Positions 14,815 through 24,164 of a stretch of 44,173 nucleotides of DNA are shown here, one piece after another (position 1 is the stretch's first letter; each line of letters opens with the position of its first letter). The position numbers and the translations under genes were made by a program. Source of the stretch: a virus; IMG/VR virus record IMGVR_UViG_3300025168_000170, positions 1 through 44,173 of that record. One strand, 5' to 3'. The notes under the pieces were generated by a model, which saw nothing but the letters and a program-made list of their open reading frames with translations, was not told where the DNA came from and ran no database searches.

Positions 14815-17800
14815 TATACTAATCTCTCCAGGTCAAATATGTTGAGCGACCTTACTCCCACTCCAAACGAGGCTTTATCGGTGTCGGCATCTCGACCCTC
14901 TCCTCCGGCTTGACCCCCCATATGGGACCTATAAATGGAGACCCCGTTAACTTTATCTTCAGCCATATGTTTCGCGTTTTGCCACATACCAGCTGCACTT
15001 TCATCGAACCAATTTCTCATATACCCTAGTGAATCCATACCTAAAGGTGGTAGAGGGGTTACTGGTTCAGCGGTGGTATATATCCATCCACTATAATCTT
15101 TACCTTCCAAGCCGGAAGTTGCGTTGTAAGCACTGAATCCACCTAATCTAGGTTGCATGGTTGCTACACCTGCAGAAGGGTTCATCGAAGGCATTCCCCA
15201 GCCAAATACCCTTAGGCAGCTGGATAGTTGGTAGATACCATTTGGGAAGTCCGAGTCGGTTCCTGTAATACGTCGGATGTTATCGGCTGGACCTAAAACA
15301 CGAACATTCTGTGTCCAGTGCGGGTATCCTGCGCCGTTAACTTGGTCTACAGGGGAGCCTCCTGATAATGCGGTGTCTCGCCATCCGTCTGCGCCCGTTG
15401 ATACCCCACTTAAAGTACTTACATCATAAAACGATTTAAGGTCGCCTCGAGTAGACATCATTAGGCGGAAAACCCCAGTATTAGCAAAGACAGAACCACA
15501 ACCACCATAGGTAGTTCTACGACCACCTAAACCGTAGTAGTCACAAGCTACTCCGTTTCTCCATTTACCCATTGGACCGTGACAGTTACTTGGGGGGTTA
15601 GGGTTGCCTACGGAACTTAGAGACCATGTTAGTGGGTCCATTCCGTTTGCTAGAATATTTGAAGCATGGATACGAGAAGTATCTGCGATATTCCAAATCT
15701 GAATTTGGCCGCCCATACATTCCACATCGGACATTAAACTTCCGTCTGGTGCGTTGATAATGGCTCCCGCTTTCGTTCTCATGTAAGCACGGTAACGGAC
15801 GCGAGGGTCTCGCTCATCTCCAATTACAGTCATACTTCCTACCTGGTCGTTCTGTGTGGTTGCGCCAAACTGGGAGTCTATTGTTCCCTGTCCAGCTACA
15901 GTTGCTAATGCACCTTGATTAGTTTGGTTTTGGAGTGTAGCATTGGTCGCGGTACTGCCGCCAATTCCAACAGTATTGGTGAAGTCGTTACCGGTTTCGC
16001 CAGTTCCACCTCCTAAGCCGTCGCCGTCTCCATCCAAGGGACCTGGACCCTCGCTATACAGTTGACCGTCGCCCGGCTCGATGTGGTAAGTGTTACCTCC
16101 ACCTCCAGCTCCAACATCTGGTTTAGTGTCTGCGAATAGTTCACAGCCTGTTCCATTTAGGTTGTAATATATACCTGATACAGAAGACGCTGCGCCTTGG
16201 AAATGGAAGTTAACAAGGTTTACGTCTATCGCGCTATCTTCAACAGCTCGGACGCACATACCGCCTGTCATACCATCTCGGTGAAAGTGGTCTGTGGCTC
16301 CAGTATCCTGCGTTCTGATTTCAGGGGTGGTAGTATTGAAACTTAAGTTGTTGGCTAGACCTGGTGATAACGACACTCTTGCTGCATAATCAGTTATTAC
16401 GCCACTCACAAAAGCATTCGGATAAAACTTAACATACCCAGCAGAGGTGGACCTATCCCATTGAGAGTTTTGGTCTCCGATATACGCATCAGCATATCCC
16501 GTAGCAAATACATCGACAGAGTTAAGAGTTTGTGAAGTTGGACCTTCAACAACCTTCCCGCCCAAACCAAATAATTCGATATTAGAGTTCTTATTTGCAA
16601 CCAAACAAGCTCTCGTCGAATGGATTTCCAGTTTTGTATGGTTAGGCTGTGTTACTGCGGTACTTACATACGGAAGAAGATGGTACCCGGATATGTCCAG
16701 GATATTATCGGTACCGATAAAAGTAGGAGGTTTAACTTTAAGATTAGAGTTATTCTCTGCTAAGAAAGGTACTCCAAATCGAGTGGATTTGGTTGGACCA
16801 GTTACTTCAACGTTTGAGTTATCACTCGCTACTACGCCCGCAGACATCCAACTTCTAAATTGCTGTGCGTGAGTGGTAACAGGAAAATAATTAAAAGTGG
16901 TACAGGTAGAAGAGGTTCCTCTAAACGTTAAGTTAGAACCATTAGAAGCGATAGCGACTTTACCTTTTCCAGTATCATGTGAGTCGACAGCATAGTTAAC
17001 CCCAACCAGTTCTGCGTCAGAGTTATTAGTAACGACTATTCCCGGCTGATTATTTGCTCTATATGGAGTTGCTCCGAAGTGAGTTGCTGGTAGGTATCTA
17101 ACATCGTTAGCTATGTCGTAATCTGAGTCGGTAGGGTTATCATTTAGCCAATCGCATCCCCCCCATTGTCCTACATGTAAAGGGATATTATTTATTTGTG
17201 CTACTTGTATAGATGATGACTTGTCAATCAATAAGTTTTGGTTATTGGAATCTACGTGGAATTGTGCACGGTTTCTAATACGCCGGTTTTTTATTTCAGT
17301 AGGACCTGCGCCAAAGTTATTTGTTTGAATAGAACCGTTGATAATACGGGAACCTTGAGTAACTTGAGAGTAGCCGTCTGCACGTACTAGGAAGTTTTCA
17401 CTTCCTCCTCCATACGTCAGTTGGGAGCCTTCTAAACTTACACCCCATGCCGAATTATTATTACAAGTAAATTGAGGGAAAGCTCCTTGGGAGCGTCTTA
17501 GACGAATACCATCCCCTACGTTGAGGTAAGAGTTTATTCGCCCATTGAAATCAATGTCAGTTCCTTCGCTGTATAATCCATGCTCATTACAATCAGAAAT
17601 ATTGATTGTGGTTGTGAGGGTGTCACCGCCAGCACCTGAACAATTTATCAATGAAATCCCATTAACCGTTCGGTCCAGACCGTAGAGCTGCGAACCTCCG
17701 TTAGGGACTGCGGACACATCCGCGGTCCAGTTAATTCCGCCTCGTATCGTGGAATTTCTTAAATCCATGCCACGCTTAGACTTAGTAAACAAGTTAATGT

Positions 17801-19055
17801 ATTTTCTTGAATCTAGGTAACTAGTAGAATCCCATTCGACATCGCTATTGAGGGCGTAGAAGCCTACACCATTCTGTAGTCTCTCGGTAGCCAGTTTTCC
17901 AGTTTTTGTATAGTTGCGATAAGCAATACAGTGCCCTGTCACCTTAACTCTAGAGTTAGTAGCTCTAAACCCGCCTAAGGCACTTCTCATAGAAGTAACA
18001 TTATCTAAAATCACTTCGGTGTTTTCTATATCAAGACCGTACTCTCCTCTATGAATTTGTCCTTCCGCACCGTCGTAATCATTTTGAGTGTTACCTGCGT
18101 CAACAAGAATATCCCTAAGAATAACCGTACCTTGACAGTCTTTGAGCGAGATAGAGCTAAAGTATGCTCCATATCCGACAAGGGTACTTTGTCCTTGGGT
18201 GTATTCTACGGCACGTTTTTGAATCATGTAGTCGGCGGTAGATGAGCCGTACCAAGGGGTTGCATCTCCCCACGCGCTTGCAGCAGTACCTGCGATAGCT
18301 GTATCTGCGCCAGCACCCCAATCATTTCGCCAATCGTATGGGTGGGGAATGACAAACCTGCCGGCAGCGGTTCCTTTCCAGCTACGCGTGGTGCCTCCAG
18401 ATGCGACATACGCCGTAATATTATTTGCTTGGCGGTCTGTGTCCGGTCCCTGCATGGTGAATAAGCGGGCATTATCGTACCAGGAAGTTGCGTCCGCAAA
18501 CTCTAAACCGAGTCTAGTGGACGAGACATTCATCATAGTAGCTGAAGCGAATACCGAATTGACGCTTTTAACGTACTCGCGGTTTGTTAGCGCGGAGTCA
18601 GCTGGGCTTCCAGACACGTCTTCTACAGAGAAGGCAGATGCATTTACATCTTGGAAAAACGCTTTGTTTCTAACCTCTAATTTTCCTGCTCCCTCACAAG
18701 TAATATTGGCGAGGTCCAAGTGTCCAAGTTGCCCGTACCTACAAATTTCAATTAGGACAGGGAACTTAAGTCTTTTAGGTATTCTTTCAACAATATCGTC
18801 AATAGAATCATAAATGGCTTTGCTTTCATCGTAATTACCTTCAGACGAAAGGGTAAAAGTTACGCCTTCGGGGTTTCCTCCGGGGGAGCCCATGGCATTA
18901 TAAAGGGTATCTCCTCTTTGTTCGATAACCCACAAAGGTATATTATCTTGTTCCCAGTTATAAAAAGAACTTGGGTCATATTTAGGAACATCTCCCCAAT
19001 TGAGGGGGATGATTCCATCACCGCCTACACTACTTACGTTTTTGAAACTTACCAT
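14814..19055 (-). CDS. Giant beta-helix virion protein, probable tailspike or fibre
   Basis: This protein of about 1413 residues has a probable right-handed parallel beta-helix from about residue 340 to 850. Short coils repeat the pattern N-[SNT]-x-[LIVA]-x-[LVF], for example NTEVILDN, NSRVKVTG, GSNLTFRG, NSNVEVTG, NSNLKVKP and NSNIELFG. The N-terminal YNWEQDNIPLWVIEQRGDTL shares the DN[LI]PL docking motif with the 530-residue protein. A Ca-loop-like DGDGDGLGGG lies further on. No catalytic triad is obvious, so binding rather than depolymerisation cannot be excluded. I place the start at the second Met (19055), where it forms TAATG with the preceding stop as at several other junctions; the first ATG at 19073 would add 6 residues and overlap by 19 bp. 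Confidence 0.8.
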   Translation of the reverse strand: MVSFKNVSSVGGDGIIPLNWGDVPKYDPSSFYNWEQDNIPLWVIEQRGDTLYNAMGSPGGNPEGVTFTLSSEGNYDESKAIYDSIDDIVERIPKRLKFPVLIEICRYGQLGHLDLANITCEGAGKLEVRNKAFFQDVNASAFSVEDVSGSPADSALTNREYVKSVNSVFASATMMNVSSTRLGLEFADATSWYDNARLFTMQGPDTDRQANNITAYVASGGTTRSWKGTAAGRFVIPHPYDWRNDWGAGADTAIAGTAASAWGDATPWYGSSTADYMIQKRAVEYTQGQSTLVGYGAYFSSISLKDCQGTVILRDILVDAGNTQNDYDGAEGQIHRGEYGLDIENTEVILDNVTSMRSALGGFRATNSRVKVTGHCIAYRNYTKTGKLATERLQNGVGFYALNSDVEWDSTSYLDSRKYINLFTKSKRGMDLRNSTIRGGINWTADVSAVPNGGSQLYGLDRTVNGISLINCSGAGGDTLTTTINISDCNEHGLYSEGTDIDFNGRINSYLNVGDGIRLRRSQGAFPQFTCNNNSAWGVSLEGSQLTYGGGSENFLVRADGYSQVTQGSRIINGSIQTNNFGAGPTEIKNRRIRNRAQFHVDSNNQNLLIDKSSSIQVAQINNIPLHVGQWGGCDWLNDNPTDSDYDIANDVRYLPATHFGATPYRANNQPGIVVTNNSDAELVGVNYAVDSHDTGKGKVAIASNGSNLTFRGTSSTCTTFNYFPVTTHAQQFRSWMSAGVVASDNSNVEVTGPTKSTRFGVPFLAENNSNLKVKPPTFIGTDNILDISGYHLLPYVSTAVTQPNHTKLEIHSTRACLVANKNSNIELFGLGGKVVEGPTSQTLNSVDVFATGYADAYIGDQNSQWDRSTSAGYVKFYPNAFVSGVITDYAARVSLSPGLANNLSFNTTTPEIRTQDTGATDHFHRDGMTGGMCVRAVEDSAIDVNLVNFHFQGAASSVSGIYYNLNGTGCELFADTKPDVGAGGGGNTYHIEPGDGQLYSEGPGPLDGDGDGLGGGTGETGNDFTNTVGIGGSTATNATLQNQTNQGALATVAGQGTIDSQFGATTQNDQVGSMTVIGDERDPRVRYRAYMRTKAGAIINAPDGSLMSDVECMGGQIQIWNIADTSRIHASNILANGMDPLTWSLSSVGNPNPPSNCHGPMGKWRNGVACDYYGLGGRRTTYGGCGSVFANTGVFRLMMSTRGDLKSFYDVSTLSGVSTGADGWRDTALSGGSPVDQVNGAGYPHWTQNVRVLGPADNIRRITGTDSDFPNGIYQLSSCLRVFGWGMPSMNPSAGVATMQPRLGGFSAYNATSGLEGKDYSGWIYTTAEPVTPLPPLGMDSLGYMRNWFDESAAGMWQNAKHMAEDKVNGVSIYRSHMGGQAGGEGRDADTDKASFGVGVRSLNIFDLERLV

Positions 19056-19657
19056 TAGAATTCTATCGTCCATCTAAAGACTAAAATAAATGCGTCGGTC
19101 TTATAAATCTTTTTAAAGTACCGGTACGCGCATAACATGGAAGCATCAGTGGTTTCCACATAAGGGTTTTTGCTATACAGCCCAATCTCATTAATGTACC
19201 CTTCAGGGTAATCAGGAGTGGGGTCGCCTACGTTGAGGGTTTGTTCGTCTAATACAATTTGCCACATACATTTCGTGGGGGTAATACGTTTAATATAACC
19301 ATAAGGGATTCGACCAAAAGGAGTAGTAGAGCCTCCTTTAGCTCCATCCGCGATGAGGTTGTGAATGCTCATATCCAAGTTTCCAGTTCCGTACTGTGCG
19401 CGGTTAAACGGGTCTTCTACATCCGACCTACTTGAAACTTGGTAGGCTGCTTGCCCTCCAGACCCACAACGAAAATATACGCATTGGAAATTTTCTACAT
19501 CTACAGTCGGCTCTGCATCAAACATCTCCGCTAAGGTGGCTCCCATACCACTACAAATAACATTGTCGTCTTTGAAGTGAAGTTCCTTGCTTCCATCTGG
19601 ATAATGCTTCCAGACTTCTAAGTGTCCATGGGGATTTGATTTTTCGAGAAATTTCAT
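19055..19657 (-). CDS. 200-residue virion structural protein, paralogue of the ends of the 1501-residue neighbour
   Basis: The N-terminal HGHLEVWKHYPDGSKELHFK and the C-terminal YINEIGLYSKNP and ILVFRWTIEF give a compact beta-rich protein. The neighbouring 1501-residue protein begins with a similar pattern (GNIEIFQSYGDEHKSLYTGS) and ends similarly: both have GLY about 40 residues before the C-terminus and finish with an aromatic [FI]xW(T/D)I(E/N)[FY] strand. I infer that the two are paralogues. It is probably a minor baseplate or fibre-attachment protein. It sits in the fibre operon with 1-bp spacing from its upstream neighbour. There is no Shine-Dalgarno element; TACTAAA precedes the ATG. 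Confidence 0.75.
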   Translation of the reverse strand: MKFLEKSNPHGHLEVWKHYPDGSKELHFKDDNVICSGMGATLAEMFDAEPTVDVENFQCVYFRCGSGGQAAYQVSSRSDVEDPFNRAQYGTGNLDMSIHNLIADGAKGGSTTPFGRIPYGYIKRITPTKCMWQIVLDEQTLNVGDPTPDYPEGYINEIGLYSKNPYVETTDASMLCAYRYFKKIYKTDAFILVFRWTIEF

Positions 19658-19658
19658 T

Positions 19659-22600
19659 TTAGTAATTGATATCCCATATTATAGTAATATGGTCTGTGTT
19701 ATCGTAATCTATTTTTAGACCAGGTGGAAATGTTACTTTCTTATTGGTTAGATTAAAGACAGGATTCCGGGAAGGGTCTGCTATTTTATATAGTCCTACT
19801 CGTGAAGTTCCGTCATATGTGGTTCCAGTTCCGCTAATCTGGAAAGCGGTGCCTAATTTTTTATAACTTTTCTTGTAATCAAGGCTGTTTAGTCCTAAGG
19901 CTCCCAGTCCACCCATATAATAATCCAAAAACCTCCAATCGTCTTTATGAAGTTTTAAGACATACCGAAGAGTTTTGTGGGAGTAAGTATTAGCCGGAGT
20001 GCTCAAGTAAGAAGATACGATAAACCCAGCGCTGGCGTCTCGCGCCGAATCGTCAGGACTAGCGAGAACGTTACGGTAAATATACCCATCGCTGTTGACG
20101 ACGCCCATTTGGTTGAGAACACCAGACACTAAACCTCCACTAGGAGCTAACCCGTAAGGTTGTTGGGAGTTCTGTAAGCCATAAGTTCCTGAGCCGAAAA
20201 AGAGTCCTGCAGAAGGGAGGTAGGCTCCCATGGCTACAGCTTCCTCTAAAGTCTTCTCCCCTGTAATAGACGGAGCCATTGGGTTATTAATCGCTCGCAA
20301 ACCGCTTAAGTCTGGACCGTCAGTGGCGGCTTGGCTTGTTAGTTTTGCTGGGTAATAGTCAAAGAAATTAATTCTGTTTAAGAATTGTCCGAGTTCGCCG
20401 GGGTTACCAGAAGGTTGCGTTGATTGAAGTGTTATGTCAGCTGGAGTCGGGAACTCAGGGAAATTAAACGTTGCCCCCGATACATGGTAATGGTTGGAGG
20501 AGGCGTCAGTCCATTTATAAACTTTAAAATCTTTTATAGCAATATCACGCGCGTTAGTTCCCCCAGCATCCACAATAAAACTTGCCGTTATCTTGGTGTT
20601 AGGTCCAAACGGGGGAGTTATAACTTGAGAAGAAATCAGTTGATTCCAAGTTTTAGCGTCAGCGAAAAACTCATCAGTGCTTTGGGCGCTTCTGTTGTAT
20701 AAAGGAAAAGATAAAATTCTTAGTTCTGTCCCTGGATTCCATTCTCTTGTAGTGAGGTCATACTGATAGCGTACCCCGTTGTACTTTGCTTCAAGCGCTA
20801 CTTTAATACTGTCGGTAGCTGTGTCGAGAGAAATTCCTTCTAGCCCAACAGCAAACAGCTCTCCGCTTTTGAGATTATACTCCCCTAATGTAAAGTTTTG
20901 GGTAAGCCACGGAGCAAACGACAAACTGGTCTCATTCTGAATTTGCATAAGGGGAACGAAGATTGGGTTTGCTACTCCACCCCCACCAGAGGTAGCTTTA
21001 AACATGAGACCTCCAGGTGTGGTCCACGCAGTCATGGCTGACGGGGAAGTTGTGTTGGATAATATTGCCGCGCCGTTATTACGGTTTCGAAGTTTGAAGA
21101 CGGCGCCGTCGTCGTATTCATCGTAATGAGTGTTTCCGTAGGGCTCGCTTGTCCACTTGCTTGCATCTCGAATCCATCTACTTCTACCGTTACTGGCTAC
21201 TAAGGAGACATCTTGCAAGCTAACATCGTAGAGGGTGTATACTCCACCTGCAGCATCGATAATGTTAAGTTGGTATTCAGTATCTCTATCCAAACCATAT
21301 AAAGCCATTTTGGAAATAAGATTACTTGGGCACGAAATAAAACTTTCTGGTGAGTCGTCGGTGTTTTCAGAATAGTAATCCGTGGCTTGGATGGGTTCCG
21401 GTTGCCAGTCACCAGCTGTAAAATTATAATATAACTCTTTCCATATATCCACATTGGTTCCGAGACCGGGTCCCTTGAGAGCAAGGTCGCTAATTAAGGT
21501 TGAGCCGGCTTCTGCGTTAGGTCCGTACACGCCTGCTGTTATCCGGTAATCGCCACGACTGCCTAAAGTATCAGGCGTCTCTGCATAGTATCTGCGGAGT
21601 ATTCCGCTGTTTACACTGGGTAGGGTAACCTTGTTCGAGTATGTGTATGGGGTGAAGTTGGAGGTATTGGTTTCAGAAGGTAAAGGCAAGAAGTACATTC
21701 CGGAAGCGCTTCCTCGGTACCTAGGTATTGTTCCCGTTACAAAAGAATCCCATTCGGCTGTCTGCCAGTTAAAGAATGTAGGGAAGCCGGAACCTTCACT
21801 CATAGAACTTAGTACAAAGTAAGAAGGTGTATTTAAACTGTTAAATACCTTCATAGAGAGTGTGTACTCTCCAGCATTGGCAGCGAGGGTATCAGAGGTG
21901 ATAGAGCTTGCAGCGGATGAGCCGGATGCCGTAACCCATAAACCCCAATCTAAAGGGGTGGAGCTCTCATCGTTTAGAGATTTAGAAAAGAACGGGTGCG
22001 TAGCTCTGTGAGCTGCGGTATTGGTAAAATAAGGGTTTAAGTTAGTTGGGGTGTTTAACGCGCTGTAGTTTCCCCCATTCTCTTGCATCCATGTAGATAA
22101 GACATTATAGTTATTTGTCCCAGGAGTAGTTCTCGCTTTTGCCTTTAAACTATACTTAAATTGAGGTAACGTGTTTCCCGCGTAAGTCCCTTTGACTGCT
22201 ACCCTATAGGTTTTAGTCGGTTCCAACCCAACGAAGTTTTGGACTAATTGTGTTTTAGCTGGGACATTAATCCCATTTATTGATGTAGTAATGTCAGCAG
22301 CAGCCGTGCCTCCTAACGTAGCGTACCTAGTAGCACTTAATTGTAATCCTGAAAAAAGTTTGCCTGGCGTTACGCGGGGTCCGTCCGAATTAATTGCCCA
22401 CTTGGAAATACCACTTTGGTCGTATACATAGGTTCTCCATCCAGCTAGTGGACCAAAAGAAAAATTTCTTATTAAATAATAACAGAACCCGTTAGTCCCA
22501 TCGCTTCTTCCAGTACCCGCGATGCTAATAGTATATGACTCTTGCTGCGCGTCGGCTGGGAGGATGACCTGGGCTCCTGTATGGTACCAAGTATTTTTGG

Positions 22601-24164
22601 CGGTGTAAGAAGTATTAAAAGTATTCCCCCCAGCAACCCAAATATCATTTTGTAAAGTTATGCTTTGTTGTGTGAAGCTATATTTAAACCCATCGGAATC
22701 TCTTGTTAAGGTAACTTGAAGATTTCCACAATTCGCTGCGGTGGCTTCCCCGGACACCATTGTGTCGAAAGATAGCATTAAGGTTCGGTTGTTATCGTAT
22801 TGCCCGTTAGCGGCGGCTAGTAGCTCTGGTTCACTGCTGTTCTCATTGGCAAACGCGAAAGTATTTTTATACTCGTTTCCTAAATTAAACGTTTGTTCTA
22901 TTAATGCAGCCCCACTAGAATCTAATTCAATGGAAGACGCATACAACGCTATCCCATCAAGTTGAGTGAGGTCAATCGCTTTTTGATTTGTTGACAGAGG
23001 AAAGACTGCCCCTACCTGATTGTTGTCCTCTCTATTTCCAGGGTCGCTTGAGTCCCTGACGAGCGGGTTTAACTGTGTCCAGCCTGGAGTCTTATAAAGA
23101 CCTGCTTGGCTGCATCCATTAGGATTCTTGGCATCAGAAGCAGGGAACTCTGCCACTATGTCAAAATCGTTATTGATTAACAAGCTTTGATGTTCTAGAA
23201 AGTTAGGGTTCCTGAGAATTTGGTGGCGCTCGTCACATACTTCCAGACGCACAATATTAATGTAAGGATTTACGTAATTCTCATCCCATGGCGCAAAACT
23301 TTCATCTACAAAACCTATGGACGGAAAGATATATTCAACAAAGTATTCGTTGTTTGGTTGGAATGCTTGGTCTCTTGCGCTACCATTTAAGCGGAATCTG
23401 AACTCATCAACCTCGTAGAAATTCTTGAGCCTTACCGTATGGCTCAAATCGGTATTGTCTTTGTCCAGAACAACAAATCGTTCAGTAACAAAATCATAGT
23501 ACTCCAAAGGAACATCATTCTTTCCGCGCGAAATACGAATATCCATAGTGGCGTTAAGGGCTTTCCCGTTAGTGTATAAAGTATAAACACCCCCCATTTC
23601 CATTTCCGGGAGTCTTTGTCGCAGAGTTACTTGTTCCTGCCCTGCGACCAACTCGAATTTGGTGATATGGACTTCGCCTTCCGAGGTAATATCTGTTGTG
23701 GGGGTTAGCATGCCCTCCGACATATTATGCAAATAGTTTACAGTCCATCCTGCTGTCGTCCTTAAGGTCGGGTTAACTAATAAGTTAGCGTCTACTTGGT
23801 TATCATATTTCCATTGGTTGAATCCTATACTAGAATAGCAATCCCACATCTCGAATACGGCATTATCCGTAACAGGTAAGAGTTGGTAGTTCTCGGCGGA
23901 CGTTGCCATCCCACTATACCAGAATCTCGAGTCTCGTTGAGAGTATCCTTCTTTAGCACTTCCTAAGGTCATAGCTTGGATTTGATAGCTAGATACTGAG
24001 CTTGTCCCAACTTCCATTTGTGCCCCTCCACTAGGGTTAGGCATATAGGTCATTACGTCGGCAATAGTTTTCCTAAAACCATCAACCACCATGTTGGAGC
24101 CTGTGTAAAGACTCTTATGCTCGTCTCCATAACTTTGGAAAATTTCTATATTACCTTTAATCAT
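19659..24164 (-). CDS. Giant modular adhesin (1501 residues) with repeated carbohydrate-binding-like modules
   Basis: Conserved ends (about 1-110 and 1400-1501) resemble the 200-residue neighbour. Between them lie repeated beta-sandwich modules. Each module starts with a strand like GxxYxLxVxG (GGVYTLYTNGKA at about 191, EPTKTYRVAVKG at 648, AGEYTLSMKVFN at 764, GDYRITAGVYGP at 871, GELFAVGLEGIS at 1101). Four also contain an aromatic-[DN]-x-x-T-xx-[WF] turn (YYDFVTERF at 222, FFNWQTAEW at 797, YYNFTAGDW at 912, YQYDLTTREW at 1133). NLLVNPTLRTTAGW (127) resembles the opening of CBM4/9-type domains. It probably binds host glycans from the tail. The start overlaps the upstream stop by 8 bp. Confidence 0.78.
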   Translation of the reverse strand: MIKGNIEIFQSYGDEHKSLYTGSNMVVDGFRKTIADVMTYMPNPSGGAQMEVGTSSVSSYQIQAMTLGSAKEGYSQRDSRFWYSGMATSAENYQLLPVTDNAVFEMWDCYSSIGFNQWKYDNQVDANLLVNPTLRTTAGWTVNYLHNMSEGMLTPTTDITSEGEVHITKFELVAGQEQVTLRQRLPEMEMGGVYTLYTNGKALNATMDIRISRGKNDVPLEYYDFVTERFVVLDKDNTDLSHTVRLKNFYEVDEFRFRLNGSARDQAFQPNNEYFVEYIFPSIGFVDESFAPWDENYVNPYINIVRLEVCDERHQILRNPNFLEHQSLLINNDFDIVAEFPASDAKNPNGCSQAGLYKTPGWTQLNPLVRDSSDPGNREDNNQVGAVFPLSTNQKAIDLTQLDGIALYASSIELDSSGAALIEQTFNLGNEYKNTFAFANENSSEPELLAAANGQYDNNRTLMLSFDTMVSGEATAANCGNLQVTLTRDSDGFKYSFTQQSITLQNDIWVAGGNTFNTSYTAKNTWYHTGAQVILPADAQQESYTISIAGTGRSDGTNGFCYYLIRNFSFGPLAGWRTYVYDQSGISKWAINSDGPRVTPGKLFSGLQLSATRYATLGGTAAADITTSINGINVPAKTQLVQNFVGLEPTKTYRVAVKGTYAGNTLPQFKYSLKAKARTTPGTNNYNVLSTWMQENGGNYSALNTPTNLNPYFTNTAAHRATHPFFSKSLNDESSTPLDWGLWVTASGSSAASSITSDTLAANAGEYTLSMKVFNSLNTPSYFVLSSMSEGSGFPTFFNWQTAEWDSFVTGTIPRYRGSASGMYFLPLPSETNTSNFTPYTYSNKVTLPSVNSGILRRYYAETPDTLGSRGDYRITAGVYGPNAEAGSTLISDLALKGPGLGTNVDIWKELYYNFTAGDWQPEPIQATDYYSENTDDSPESFISCPSNLISKMALYGLDRDTEYQLNIIDAAGGVYTLYDVSLQDVSLVASNGRSRWIRDASKWTSEPYGNTHYDEYDDGAVFKLRNRNNGAAILSNTTSPSAMTAWTTPGGLMFKATSGGGGVANPIFVPLMQIQNETSLSFAPWLTQNFTLGEYNLKSGELFAVGLEGISLDTATDSIKVALEAKYNGVRYQYDLTTREWNPGTELRILSFPLYNRSAQSTDEFFADAKTWNQLISSQVITPPFGPNTKITASFIVDAGGTNARDIAIKDFKVYKWTDASSNHYHVSGATFNFPEFPTPADITLQSTQPSGNPGELGQFLNRINFFDYYPAKLTSQAATDGPDLSGLRAINNPMAPSITGEKTLEEAVAMGAYLPSAGLFFGSGTYGLQNSQQPYGLAPSGGLVSGVLNQMGVVNSDGYIYRNVLASPDDSARDASAGFIVSSYLSTPANTYSHKTLRYVLKLHKDDWRFLDYYMGGLGALGLNSLDYKKSYKKLGTAFQISGTGTTYDGTSRVGLYKIADPSRNPVFNLTNKKVTFPPGLKIDYDNTDHITIIWDINY

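Noticed and set aside
18349-18813. Plus-strand open frame of 154 codons inside the beta-helix protein
   Set aside because: It lies wholly antisense to a well-supported gene and has no domain pattern, ribosome site or operon context.
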